DNA from: a bacterium
GTDB taxonomy: Bacteria; AUK180
Direction of reading: 5' to 3'
DNA: 64,000 nt
Assembly: GCA_023144005.1 (NCBI GenBank)
Contig: JAGLGN010000031.1
Coordinates: forward strand, 1-64,000
A program made the position numbers and the translations under genes. Of the stretch, positions 48,470 to 57,620 are shown piece by piece (the first letter of the stretch is position 1; each line of letters starts with the position of its first letter). Under the pieces are notes generated by a model, which saw nothing but the letters and a program-made list of their open reading frames with translations, ran no database searches and was not told the DNA's origin.

Positions 48470-49652
48470 CAATGACTCCTTCTGCAATACCGAGCATAAA
48501 GAAATCATCCGGCTCAATCGACCGGCATACGGTCACTCCGGATAAGGTTTGCTCAACCCCCATTGATTCAAAATCACGGGAGTATATCGAACCTTTCATA
48601 TTTCCCTTTATCTGAGAGACTCCGAGATTGACTACTTTTCCTGAAAATGCAGCATCCTTGTACTTTTTGAAATGCAGAAGGCCGGGAGAATCAAAACTCT
48701 TAATTGTTTCAGGGAGTAATAATATATTTCCCATGAAAGAGGCGTTGTCTCTTAGAGTTATACTGCATGAGCCGAATTTATTCTTATGCTTCCGGGATAT
48801 CCCAAGTATATTGGTCCTTGTTAGATGAGATTCATCCGATGCCTCGAATTGCTCAAAGCAGACGATCTCGGTGTTCACAGCGCGGCTCTGCTTGAGAAAA
48901 AATATCCGCGGCGCTACAATGCAGGAATCACGGACCAATGTATTTTCAGAAAAGTATATATCCTTGTCCGAGATGATCAATGCATTTGAGATCTCATTAT
49001 TTTTTGAAAAACGCGCACCCTCACAATAATACTCCTCGCCCGAAATGATGATACTTTCTTTTTCACTTGAATATGTTTTCGCTACCGTATGCAGGATTAC
49101 ATCTTTACTTTCCCTCTTTCCGTGGAATAATGAAAGGAGCATTTCTATGAACCTCTCATCAACACCTTCAAAAAGATCGTCCGCTGTCCACCTGTGACAC
49201 GAATCTACATCAGCATCGGACTTTCCCTCATATACCGACAACGGAGAAGCTACACCACCGGAAATATGCGTATCATTGCCAATATTCAGGGGTTTGACAT
49301 CATTTCCCGATACTATCGCATATTGAAATGGATACCTGCTGAATACAAGATGTCTATCTCCCTTGTCATTAATAATATGAAGATTTCCGCCGGGAAGGAA
49401 ATTGAGATCATCTATTTTCTCACCTTCATAGAATTTTTTCAGCATCCGGCTTATGGAGGAATGAGCCTTGTTTTTATCTTCTATGATCTTAATATTTTTC
49501 CGCATGACCGCTCTTTTGGTATTTGTGATATTATTGATCAGGATGAAAGACAGTGAGAAGAACACCAGAGCGAGAAGGATGAAAATATAGCTGAATCCGC
49601 TTCTACCAGACACTGAGCTTCTTCCTGAATCCTTCTTTTTCCAGAATAACAT
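48459..49652 (-). CDS. Large pilus-assembly-associated protein with N-terminal TM/prepilin-like segment (PilX/GspK-like position)
   Basis: 'SGRSGFSYIFILLALVFFSLSFILINN' N-terminus; located between the pseudopilins and PilP/O/N-like genes; bactofilin-like short hydrophobic repeats in the C-terminal half. Confidence 0.5.
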   Translation of the reverse strand: MLFWKKKDSGRSSVSGRSGFSYIFILLALVFFSLSFILINNITNTKRAVMRKNIKIIEDKNKAHSSISRMLKKFYEGEKIDDLNFLPGGNLHIINDKGDRHLVFSRYPFQYAIVSGNDVKPLNIGNDTHISGGVASPLSVYEGKSDADVDSCHRWTADDLFEGVDERFIEMLLSLFHGKRESKDVILHTVAKTYSSEKESIIISGEEYYCEGARFSKNNEISNALIISDKDIYFSENTLVRDSCIVAPRIFFLKQSRAVNTEIVCFEQFEASDESHLTRTNILGISRKHKNKFGSCSITLRDNASFMGNILLLPETIKSFDSPGLLHFKKYKDAAFSGKVVNLGVSQIKGNMKGSIYSRDFESMGVEQTLSGVTVCRSIEPDDFFMLGIAEGVIDVF

Positions 49653-50037
49653 GGTCTTGGCCGATATGTATGATCAGCCAGTCCGTGAGAGTATCTCCTT
49701 CTGAAACCGAAATAGTCAATCCGGTCTTATTCTGTTTGAACATCGCGTTCATCTTGCCGTTGACCTTGGAGATAGCGGACAAGGCATAATCAAATAGCGG
49801 CATTTCACTATCTGCTGAACCTTTGTACTTGGCAGGCAATAAAAATGGATTTCTATTCATATTGAGCCGGATGGGAATGCTCGGTTTCATTTCTGTAATA
49901 TCTACAACCGAGGGATGATGGAATTGCGCGGAAGGATTATTTTCGCGGGTCAAAACGGCAAAGCAGAAAAAGGTCTCGACCAGCATAAATACCACGATGG
50001 ATAGAAATAAGGCCGTGAAGAAGATCTTTGTTCTCAT
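49603..50037 (-). CDS. Small membrane-anchored protein of the pilus/secretion cluster (PilP-like position)
   Basis: N-terminal TM, C-terminal 'SEGDTLTDWLIIHIGQDHVILEKEGFRKKLSV' resembling PilP/GspC HR-type segment. Confidence 0.5.
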   Translation of the reverse strand: MRTKIFFTALFLSIVVFMLVETFFCFAVLTRENNPSAQFHHPSVVDITEMKPSIPIRLNMNRNPFLLPAKYKGSADSEMPLFDYALSAISKVNGKMNAMFKQNKTGLTISVSEGDTLTDWLIIHIGQDHVILEKEGFRKKLSVW

Positions 50038-50513
50038 TCCAGATCAACCTCCAGTACAAAGACAGTATTCAATCTGCCCTTGCGCATTTTCATTGTCAGA
50101 TCTTTGATCCTGAGGGTCTTTTTACAATTCGCGATGGCTTCGAGACATTCAGCGGTTTTACTGAAGCTCTCTTCCAATTGTACGGTGATCATTCCGCTCT
50201 GCTTGTCTTTCAGCTGAGACATGCCCTTCGGCACTATATTATTACTTCCCAGCAGATTTGAGATGGCCGTCATCGCGTCAACGATGGACCCGAAGGTCCT
50301 CTTTTCAATGTACTCCGAAATGGCGGTGTTCAGCTTCTTCTCGTCTTTCTCTATTTCTTGCGTCTGCTTCAGGGCGTAAGACATGCGGGATAATGTATCC
50401 GTATTAGCATAAAAATCATCCTTATAACTTCTATATAGATTGGCCGCCAGCAGAAGAAGAACGAACAGCGCAATATTTATTGCAGTAAGGATACTAACCG
50501 TTTTTCTATTCAT
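50034..50513 (-). CDS. PilO-like inner-membrane protein
   Basis: N-terminal TM, coiled-coil, ferredoxin-like C-terminal pattern; adjacent to PilN-like ORF. Confidence 0.55.
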   Translation of the reverse strand: MNRKTVSILTAINIALFVLLLLAANLYRSYKDDFYANTDTLSRMSYALKQTQEIEKDEKKLNTAISEYIEKRTFGSIVDAMTAISNLLGSNNIVPKGMSQLKDKQSGMITVQLEESFSKTAECLEAIANCKKTLRIKDLTMKMRKGRLNTVFVLEVDLE

Positions 50514-51057
50514 CTTGTGCTAATTTGAGCGATAACGAGAAGTTTATCCCGTCATCGGTCTTCTCGATGCTGCCGGGTTCAAGTTCTTTGAACTGCTTAT
50601 ATTCTTTCAATCCCGAAAGAAATGTTGTCAGATTTGGCATCTGCGTGCATAGGCCGTATATTACGAGGATATGCTCATCTCTTATCCGGGACACTTCCAG
50701 CGATTGAAAAAATATCTTTTTGTCCGTTATATTGATAACGGCTTCAATCGCCTTTAATACTTTTTTTGATTCTCCATCGATCATAGTTTCTTCCGATAGT
50801 TTCTGATTGAGATCCTTAATGGAATCCACCGATATTAAATAATTCTCATATCGAGGGGTTTTTGCGGCGATCTGCTTATTTGATTCTGACAATTTGATCT
50901 TTGCGGAAATACAAAATCCTGAGATCACAGCAAAGAGTATCAACTGAACAATGGCCAGGATGGAAAGCAATTTGCCGAATTTCTCTGAATATAACTCAAG
51001 TAAGGTACGACGCTGCGCCCCTTGGGGAACAAAGTTAATAGCAAATTTCATCATCAA
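50506..51057 (-). CDS. PilN-like inner-membrane protein
   Basis: 'INFVPQGAQRRTLLEL...' cytoplasmic N-terminus, TM, coiled coil, 'IFFQSLEVSRIRDEHILVIYGLC'. Confidence 0.65.
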   Translation of the reverse strand: MMMKFAINFVPQGAQRRTLLELYSEKFGKLLSILAIVQLILFAVISGFCISAKIKLSESNKQIAAKTPRYENYLISVDSIKDLNQKLSEETMIDGESKKVLKAIEAVINITDKKIFFQSLEVSRIRDEHILVIYGLCTQMPNLTTFLSGLKEYKQFKELEPGSIEKTDDGINFSLSLKLAQDE

Positions 51058-51120
51058 ATACCATCAGTTTTGTCATATTGCATATTAAAATCATTTTCAA
51101 CTTAACGATTTAAATGAACT

Positions 51121-51684
51121 TCAAGCTTCCGGTGCCTCAAAACAATTGCGGCAACGGGCCTCATATAGCTCATTCGCCCCGACAAGTATCTGGGCATCGT
51201 TCTTTACTATTCTCTGTGTCTTTGTCGCGGGATTGCCGCATCTCATGCAGATGGCCTGTGTTTTCAACACATCGTCGGCGATCGCGGTCAGCTCCGGCAT
51301 AGGCCCGAACGGTTTCCCTTTATAATCCTGATCGAGGCCGGCGATAATTACACAAATACCTCTGCTTGCCAATTCTCCGACCACATCTACGATCCCCCTG
51401 TCAAAAAATTGCGCCTCGTCAATGCCTACCACTTCTGTGGTATCTTTAATATATCTTGCTATTTCATTAGAATTTCTTATATTTATGGCTTCGATCTTCT
51501 GGGCGGAATGCGAGACAACATACGCCTCGTCATAACGGTCATCTATCTCGGGTTTAAAGACGACAAGTTCCTTTTTTGCTATCACTACCCTGCGCAGTCT
51601 TCTTATGAGCTCTTCCGATTTGCCTGAGAACATGCAGCCGGTGATAACATCTATCCAGCCCATTCCTTTTGGAATATATTTCAT
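51121..51684 (-). CDS. tdk: Thymidine kinase
   Basis: '[24 protein letters not shown]', '[11 protein letters not shown]', '[24 protein letters not shown]', C..C zinc motifs. Confidence 0.96.
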   Translation of the reverse strand: MKYIPKGMGWIDVITGCMFSGKSEELIRRLRRVVIAKKELVVFKPEIDDRYDEAYVVSHSAQKIEAINIRNSNEIARYIKDTTEVVGIDEAQFFDRGIVDVVGELASRGICVIIAGLDQDYKGKPFGPMPELTAIADDVLKTQAICMRCGNPATKTQRIVKNDAQILVGANELYEARCRNCFEAPEA

Positions 51685-53045
51685 AATTCCTCCTCATTTA
51701 TTTCGTATAATTTGATCTTCTTCAATAATGTCGGACGGGAAATCCCGAGAACTCTAGCTACTTTCGTATGATTCTTCTTGTATTCGATTAAATTGGCTAT
51801 GATCGCCATTTTCTCTATTTCCTTCAATTCTACCGAATGCGGCAGGGCGGAACGGGTAATATCCGGTGCGGCATTGCCGGTTTTAATATTCTCCGGGAGA
51901 TGCGAACATGTAATCGATTCGGAGGAGTTGAAGATAACGATATTCTCAATGATATTCTTTAATTCCCTCACATTTCCCAGCCAATTGTAATTTTCTAATT
52001 TTTCGATCGCTTCGGATGAGAAATTCATCAATGCCTTGCCGTATTTTCTGCAATACTCGATCATAAAATGATTTGCCAAGGGGAAAATATCCTCTCTTCT
52101 CTCTCTCAAAGGAGGAATGTGAAGGTTCACTACCTTGATACGGTAATAAAAATCTTCCCTGAACTTCTTATTTTCGATGGCCGCCTTCAGGTCGGTATTC
52201 GTCGCGAATACCAGCCGGGTATCGACCTTGCTCACATGTGTCCCGCCAATGGGCATGATCTCTTTTGTCTCGAGAAAACGCAGCAGTTTGACCTGGGTAA
52301 ACAATGACAGCTCACCGATCTCATCAAGAAATAATGTGCCGCCTTCAGCCATTTCAAATTTGCCCTTTTTATCGGCGGAGGCATCCGTAAACGCCCCTTT
52401 CTTGAATCCGAAGAGCTCACTCTCCAATAATGTATCGGGAAGCGCCGAACAGTTGATCGGCATGAGCGGGCCGTCCCTTCTCAATGAATTGTAATGGATT
52501 GCGCGGGCGATCAGTTCTTTTCCGACTCCCGATTCACCCGTAATAAGAACACTTGCGTCGGTAGGAGCGATCTGCTTTATCTTCTGGAAAATACTTTCCA
52601 TAACGGATGAGACCGCAATGATATTATTAAAATTGTACTTGTCGATCAATTTTTCGCGAAGTGAGCTTACTTCCTTCTCCAGGCCAAGTTTTTCATAGGC
52701 CTTTTCGATGAAGAGCTCCAATTCCTCAAGCTTAAACGGCTTCATCAGGTATTGGAACGCCCCTGCGCGCACGGCTTCGATCGCGATATCAATGGATGAC
52801 ATACCGGTGACAACGATTATCTCGATATTCTTTTTGCTTGATTTCACGATCTTTATAAGTTCGATCCCCGAGCTCTCCTCCAGTTTCAGATCGGTAATAA
52901 CTATGTCGAAACGATCCTTTTTCAAGAGGTCCAATGCGCCTTTGACACTGGTGGAGCCCTTAACGAAATCCCCTTTCATCTTGAAGTAATCCATTACCGT
53001 TTCCCTCAGGGAGGAATTATCTTCGACGATTAAGAGTCGCCTCAC
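51681..53045 (-). CDS. NtrC-family sigma54-dependent response regulator (GAFTDA variant of the GAFTGA loop)
   Basis: Receiver '[12 protein letters not shown]...[13 protein letters not shown]'; AAA+ '[17 protein letters not shown]', '[11 protein letters not shown]', '[11 protein letters not shown]'; Fis-type HTH '[21 protein letters not shown]'. Confidence 0.93.
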   Translation of the reverse strand: MRRLLIVEDNSSLRETVMDYFKMKGDFVKGSTSVKGALDLLKKDRFDIVITDLKLEESSGIELIKIVKSSKKNIEIIVVTGMSSIDIAIEAVRAGAFQYLMKPFKLEELELFIEKAYEKLGLEKEVSSLREKLIDKYNFNNIIAVSSVMESIFQKIKQIAPTDASVLITGESGVGKELIARAIHYNSLRRDGPLMPINCSALPDTLLESELFGFKKGAFTDASADKKGKFEMAEGGTLFLDEIGELSLFTQVKLLRFLETKEIMPIGGTHVSKVDTRLVFATNTDLKAAIENKKFREDFYYRIKVVNLHIPPLRERREDIFPLANHFMIEYCRKYGKALMNFSSEAIEKLENYNWLGNVRELKNIIENIVIFNSSESITCSHLPENIKTGNAAPDITRSALPHSVELKEIEKMAIIANLIEYKKNHTKVARVLGISRPTLLKKIKLYEINEEEL

Positions 53046-53701
53046 TTCAAGCTCCCCGGAAATGTCAGAATGAAATATGTCCTTGTATCACTTGAATTCA
53101 CCTTGACACTGCCTTGAATATTTTTCGCGAAACGATTGACGATGGCAAGACCCAGGCCGGTTCCTGTTTTTTTCGTGGTGAACATCGGCTCAAATATCTT
53201 TTTTATTAATTCCTCGGGGATGATCGGCCCGTTGTTCTCAACGATGACCGATACCGCTCCGCCCGCGACCGAAGTGGACAATTTGATCGTACCTGATCTC
53301 TTTGATGCCTCGATGGAGTTTTTGAGCAGGTTTACAATAATGGTCCTGACCTTGAATTCATCCTGAATGACATTTCGTATCGTAAGGTCGTATTCCGTCT
53401 GTATATTGGTGTTTCCGGAAGTCAGAAACGGTTTATATTCGTCAATGATATCATTGATCAAGGCATGCAGGTCAAAGGTCAGAGGGAAATTTTCTTCTCT
53501 GAAGTAAAGCCCCGCATCTCTCACTTGATCGTATAGCGCCTCTGCCTGATCGCCGAGCCGGGATACCAATTTAAGTACCGACTCTTTGGGGAATTCATCC
53601 CTAGTCATCATTTTTTTCATTATACCGGCGCTGAGGACGATCGACTGCGAGGAATTCTTTATTTCGTGGATAAGATAGTCAAATATCTCTTTTTCTTTCA
53701 T
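53042..53701 (-). CDS. Soluble sensor histidine kinase without a recognisable input domain
   Basis: 'IHEIKNSSQSIVLSAG' H-box, 'NLLKNSIEA' N-box, 'TGTGLGLAIVNRFA' G-box; 219 aa only. Confidence 0.88.
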   Translation of the reverse strand: MKEKEIFDYLIHEIKNSSQSIVLSAGIMKKMMTRDEFPKESVLKLVSRLGDQAEALYDQVRDAGLYFREENFPLTFDLHALINDIIDEYKPFLTSGNTNIQTEYDLTIRNVIQDEFKVRTIIVNLLKNSIEASKRSGTIKLSTSVAGGAVSVIVENNGPIIPEELIKKIFEPMFTTKKTGTGLGLAIVNRFAKNIQGSVKVNSSDTRTYFILTFPGSLK

Positions 53702-53721
53702 ATGAAAAGTATTATACCGTT

Positions 53722-54864
53722 TTAAGCTTCTTTTTCAACCGCATCAGCTCCATATCCCGCAGACAGTCCCAGCATCACTCCCAGAAACATAGATACCTCC
53801 GCATCAAAAATATTATACTCAAATATGCCGATAAGCAGGGCGGCAACGCAAAAGCAAAGCAATCCCGCGGACAGGTCGTCACCATTGCGCAAATATCCCT
53901 TTATCGGGAAATACAGCATGAACAGCAGATAAATGAGAAAGAAAATGCCCCCCAGAACTCCCATTGTCGTGAGTAGATGAACTGGAACACTGTGCAGGTG
54001 GACCATATCCCTTCTTGCCTGCGTTGACAGTCCGGCAGGCTGAGAATTTCTCAAGGTCTTCACCATATTCGGCCCGATGCCGGTTATCGGATTTTCCTTG
54101 AAATGCTTCATCCCCCATTTCCACATTTCCACCCTTCGGCTCCCTGTTTTACCGCCGCCTGAGAATATGGACAATCCCCTGTCGCGTATCCCGGAAGGCA
54201 GAAGCAGAAATACGATGATACCGATAACCGCGAGGGGGAGCAGAAGCTTCCGGGAGCGCAATAAAAGAAAGAGAAATATGCCGGCTCCGGCACCGATCCA
54301 GCCGCTTCGTGTAAATGAAAGCGCAAGGGCGAGCAAGCATATAAGCAAGGGTATAATGAACCACCGCTGTTTCAGGCAAAGCCCCAGACTGAGAATTACG
54401 CCGGCGGCGCCGAGTGTTCCGAATGTCATATACCCGCCGGGAACGGTCAATCTATGCTTCAGGTCAAATTGGAATCCGCTCTTGATCAAATGCATCACGA
54501 GGGTATAGGAGATGATTATCAGTAAACCATAGACGAAATACTCTGCCAGCTTCTTTGTGTATCCTCTTGCGGACAAGGTAAATGCGGGTATAAAGGTCAT
54601 GAATATGAACATCTCTTCAGATTTTCTGAAAGAAAGGCCGGGATCAAGTGATGCTATCGTTGTGATCCCTCTTATAATGATCCCGGAGATCATGAATATC
54701 CAGAATACCCCTGGAAGGTGAAGAATTTCTTTTTTATAATAATAAAGCGCCAGCACTACCGCGGCAAAGGCATATATCTGAGCGGAGAGAACAACCGATG
54801 CCGACAGTAGATACAGGGAAAGCAGTATATATATCTGCTTATCGCGTTTAATCTTCCTGAGCAT
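53722..54864 (-). CDS. O-antigen ligase/Wzy_C-like multi-TM protein
   Basis: Many TM segments; 'ALSFTRSGWIGAGAGIFLFL', 'WKWGMKHFKENPITGIGPNMV', 'HLHSVPVHLLTTMGVLGGIFFL'. Confidence 0.85.
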   Translation of the reverse strand: MLRKIKRDKQIYILLSLYLLSASVVLSAQIYAFAAVVLALYYYKKEILHLPGVFWIFMISGIIIRGITTIASLDPGLSFRKSEEMFIFMTFIPAFTLSARGYTKKLAEYFVYGLLIIISYTLVMHLIKSGFQFDLKHRLTVPGGYMTFGTLGAAGVILSLGLCLKQRWFIIPLLICLLALALSFTRSGWIGAGAGIFLFLLLRSRKLLLPLAVIGIIVFLLLPSGIRDRGLSIFSGGGKTGSRRVEMWKWGMKHFKENPITGIGPNMVKTLRNSQPAGLSTQARRDMVHLHSVPVHLLTTMGVLGGIFFLIYLLFMLYFPIKGYLRNGDDLSAGLLCFCVAALLIGIFEYNIFDAEVSMFLGVMLGLSAGYGADAVEKEA

Positions 54865-55846
54865 CTTCCAATAGCGTCCTCAGGTACTCCAGATCAGGGT
54901 CGGTAGCCATCGATTCAAAATATTTATCCGTGAAGACCTTCTCCGCGGCTCTATACCACAATAAGAGATCGGCCTCTTCCTCATTTACCGAATATATGCA
55001 CATAATATTATAATGCGCCGAAGGATCTGTCGGGTCATATTTAAGGACTTTCTTATACGCCGCCAGAGCCTTATCATATTCCCCTAATTGATGATGCATG
55101 ACGCCGATATTATTCAAGAAGCTCGTTTCCTGAGGTGATTTCTTCAGGCCGTCAAGAAGTATCTTGATCGCCTCTTTGAATTCCTTTGCCTGTGCTTTTG
55201 CGAGGGCTTTCTGATTGATCTTGTTCTTTTCTTCAGTTGTCAGAAGATCTTTCTTCTTTTCTTTCTTGATCTCTGTTGGAACCGGAAGCTCTTCCACGAC
55301 AAGCTCCATCTCTTCGACCGGCTGCGCGACACCACCTTCAGGTGTTCCTGGAACGGCGATCGAACCCGAAGTTTCATCAAGGTCAACGGTGGCACCCTTC
55401 TTATGGTCCTTTCCGTGTAATTTGACCTCTCCATCGGTTATTTCAAGGAGCTTGTGCCCGTTATTCGCAAAAAATATGAATCCGCATATGGAGGAAAGGT
55501 CATGAAATTCTTCTCCCGCTTCAAAACCGAGATTAAAATTCACGAGATATATTCTTCCCTTTTTTAAAAGGATGCCTTCATTCTTTATACATAACTCGGA
55601 AGTTGAAAAGACCTCGAAGTATGCTTCTTCCGTACCGATTATGGCGCTTCCGCTGTCGCCGGTATCTATTATGTCACCGGGATATACGAAAAGTCCGTAG
55701 GATTGCTCTCCGAGGACGATAGCAGACTGAGTATCTTCAGATGTCCTCAGGAAGATCTCTTCTCCGATCTCCATGATACGCAGAGAATTTGAAGATGCCG
55801 CAGTTAAAACCAGAAACAGTGTAACGATCAAGATCCCTCTTTTCAT
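54848..55846 (-). CDS. Exported FecR-like + TPR protein
   Basis: Signal peptide; FecR-like 'YPGDIIDTGDSGSAIIGTEEAYFEVFSTSELCI'; TPR 'FLNNIGVMHHQLGEYDKALAAYKKVLKYDPTDPSAHYNI'. Confidence 0.75.
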   Translation of the reverse strand: MKRGILIVTLFLVLTAASSNSLRIMEIGEEIFLRTSEDTQSAIVLGEQSYGLFVYPGDIIDTGDSGSAIIGTEEAYFEVFSTSELCIKNEGILLKKGRIYLVNFNLGFEAGEEFHDLSSICGFIFFANNGHKLLEITDGEVKLHGKDHKKGATVDLDETSGSIAVPGTPEGGVAQPVEEMELVVEELPVPTEIKKEKKKDLLTTEEKNKINQKALAKAQAKEFKEAIKILLDGLKKSPQETSFLNNIGVMHHQLGEYDKALAAYKKVLKYDPTDPSAHYNIMCIYSVNEEEADLLLWYRAAEKVFTDKYFESMATDPDLEYLRTLLEDAQED

Positions 55847-55850
55847 TTCT

Positions 55851-56576
55851 TTACCTCACTTTGAAATAGAATATTATCTTAGCTTCAATATTTGTGCCAT
55901 CGGGTGCTTCTTCCCATTGGAATTCCCCGAGCATATTAATGGCGATGTCCAGATTCGCGCCTGATATTATTGTTTCAGGAACGATATTTTCCACATTACC
56001 ATTGGGTTTGACAATAAATTTCAATATGATCTTTTCATTCTTTGAGAAGACCAGCCCCGATGGAGCGGTACCGGTTCTGATGAGCTTCCGTCCCTTCAGG
56101 TCTTCCGATATGATCTGATAATCCCGATCTGCCTGTACCTTTTTTTCTTCTTTGTACTCTTTCTCTATCCTTGAGAACTCCTCCTCGACAGAAGGGGGAA
56201 TGATATCCATGCCCTGAGGAAGCAGAATACTCACCTTCTTCTTATGGTATTGCTCTTTGTAACTTGATATAGGTACGGAGAATTCTTCTAAAGGTGTCAA
56301 CGGGTTGTCATCGGATGTAAATCCGGTCCCGATAATGTCTGAATCGAATATCGGATCATCGTACTGCATCAGATTCTCCCTGTTCAGAAAACTATTGTCA
56401 GGCGAGCCCTTTGTTGAAGTATCAGGGAACGCGATATCACTCATGGTAAGGAGTTCAATTTCAACAGGTACGGGTTTGTCGAAATGTGAATTTTTCAGCG
56501 CGCCGTAAAGGCAGAGAAATAGGATGATATGAAAAATAGTCGAAATGATAAGGAATCTGCCGAATCTATCTTGCAT
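55851..56576 (-). CDS. TonB-like energy transducer
   Basis: N-terminal TM followed by acidic/proline-poor spacer; C-terminal 'LKFIVKPNGNVENIVPETIISGANLDIAINMLGEFQWEEAPDGTNIEAKIIFYFKV' TonB-like fold; downstream of ExbD. Confidence 0.75.
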   Translation of the reverse strand: MQDRFGRFLIISTIFHIILFLCLYGALKNSHFDKPVPVEIELLTMSDIAFPDTSTKGSPDNSFLNRENLMQYDDPIFDSDIIGTGFTSDDNPLTPLEEFSVPISSYKEQYHKKKVSILLPQGMDIIPPSVEEEFSRIEKEYKEEKKVQADRDYQIISEDLKGRKLIRTGTAPSGLVFSKNEKIILKFIVKPNGNVENIVPETIISGANLDIAINMLGEFQWEEAPDGTNIEAKIIFYFKVR

Positions 56577-56982
56577 ATTCTGTTTTTGTCGCTATCAGCA
56601 CCCTCTTTAGGCCGGTTCTTTTTACGGTATCAATTACTTTGACGATATTCTCATACTTCGAATCCTTGTCTCCCCGGATTAGTACTACCCTTTCCGGGTC
56701 CCTTTCAAATTCTCTCCGCAATGAGGAGAAAAGCTCATCGGTTGATTCAACTCTCTTTTCAAAGAGAAATATGTCGCCGCTGCGGTCAATGGAGATGGAG
56801 ATGTAATTCCTGTTTACATTCACCGGCTGTGAAGAACCCGGAAGGTTGATGGTGATAGAGGGCTGATAAACGAATGTAGTGGTAACCATGAAAAATATTA
56901 TCAGAAGGAATACAACATCTACAAGAGGCGTCAGGTCAAATCTGACAAAATCATCCTCTTGATCGGCAGGTGTAAATCTCAT
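56566..56982 (-). CDS. exbD: ExbD/TolR biopolymer transport protein
   Basis: 'FDLTPLVDVVFLLIIFFMVTTTFV'. Confidence 0.93.
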   Translation of the reverse strand: MRFTPADQEDDFVRFDLTPLVDVVFLLIIFFMVTTTFVYQPSITINLPGSSQPVNVNRNYISISIDRSGDIFLFEKRVESTDELFSSLRREFERDPERVVLIRGDKDSKYENIVKVIDTVKRTGLKRVLIATKTEYAR

Positions 56983-57620
56983 TAAATATCCTCCGCTCTC
57001 ATTCCTTTCAGGTATTTCATTATCTGGCCCATCTTCTCTTCCATATCTATCGTCAGCAGCCGGTTCTTGCCTGCAAGGATACTGTAGAAGATAATAACGG
57101 GAATGGCGACCGTAAGTCCGGCGGCTGTCGTGAAGAGAGCTTCGGATATTCCGCCCGCTAAGGCCTCAGGATTGCCCATGGTGTTCGCAATTACCATAAA
57201 GGCGCGTATCATACCGGTTACCGTGCCCAAGAGCCCCAGAAGCGGTGCGACCGTTCCGATCGTGGAAAGCGCTGTCAGCCGTCTTTTCATATAATACGAT
57301 TGCCTGAATCCTTCGTCTTTGATGATCTCTTTCAGCTCATCCATATCCACATACGGCGCCTGCTCGATACCCGCCTTGAGGATAGTGGCCAAAGGCAATT
57401 TCCCATATGACTTGATCAATGCAAGAACCTTATCGTAATCCTTTGCCGCGAGTGCCAGCTTGATCTCTTTAAATGCCTTGTCCATAAGGATCTTGACCCT
57501 TCGGTAATAGAAGAACCGCTCGAGGATCACCGCAATTGCGATGATCGATAGAATTCCGATAAATATTACTATTATACCGCCAAGTGAAAATAGTTCAAAT
57601 GAGCCCGAGATATTGTTCAT
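56982..57620 (-). CDS. exbB: MotA/TolQ/ExbB proton channel family protein
   Basis: 'LTALSTIGTVAPLLGLLGTVTGMIRAFMVIA', 'GISEALFTTAAGLTVAIPVIIFY'. Confidence 0.94.
   Translation of the reverse strand: MNNISGSFELFSLGGIIVIFIGILSIIAIAVILERFFYYRRVKILMDKAFKEIKLALAAKDYDKVLALIKSYGKLPLATILKAGIEQAPYVDMDELKEIIKDEGFRQSYYMKRRLTALSTIGTVAPLLGLLGTVTGMIRAFMVIANTMGNPEALAGGISEALFTTAAGLTVAIPVIIFYSILAGKNRLLTIDMEEKMGQIMKYLKGMRAEDI

Noticed and set aside
51058-51120. Possible sigma54 (-24/-12) promoter upstream of the PilN-like gene
   Set aside because: No TGGC-N-TGC arrangement with correct spacing seen in this 63-bp gap
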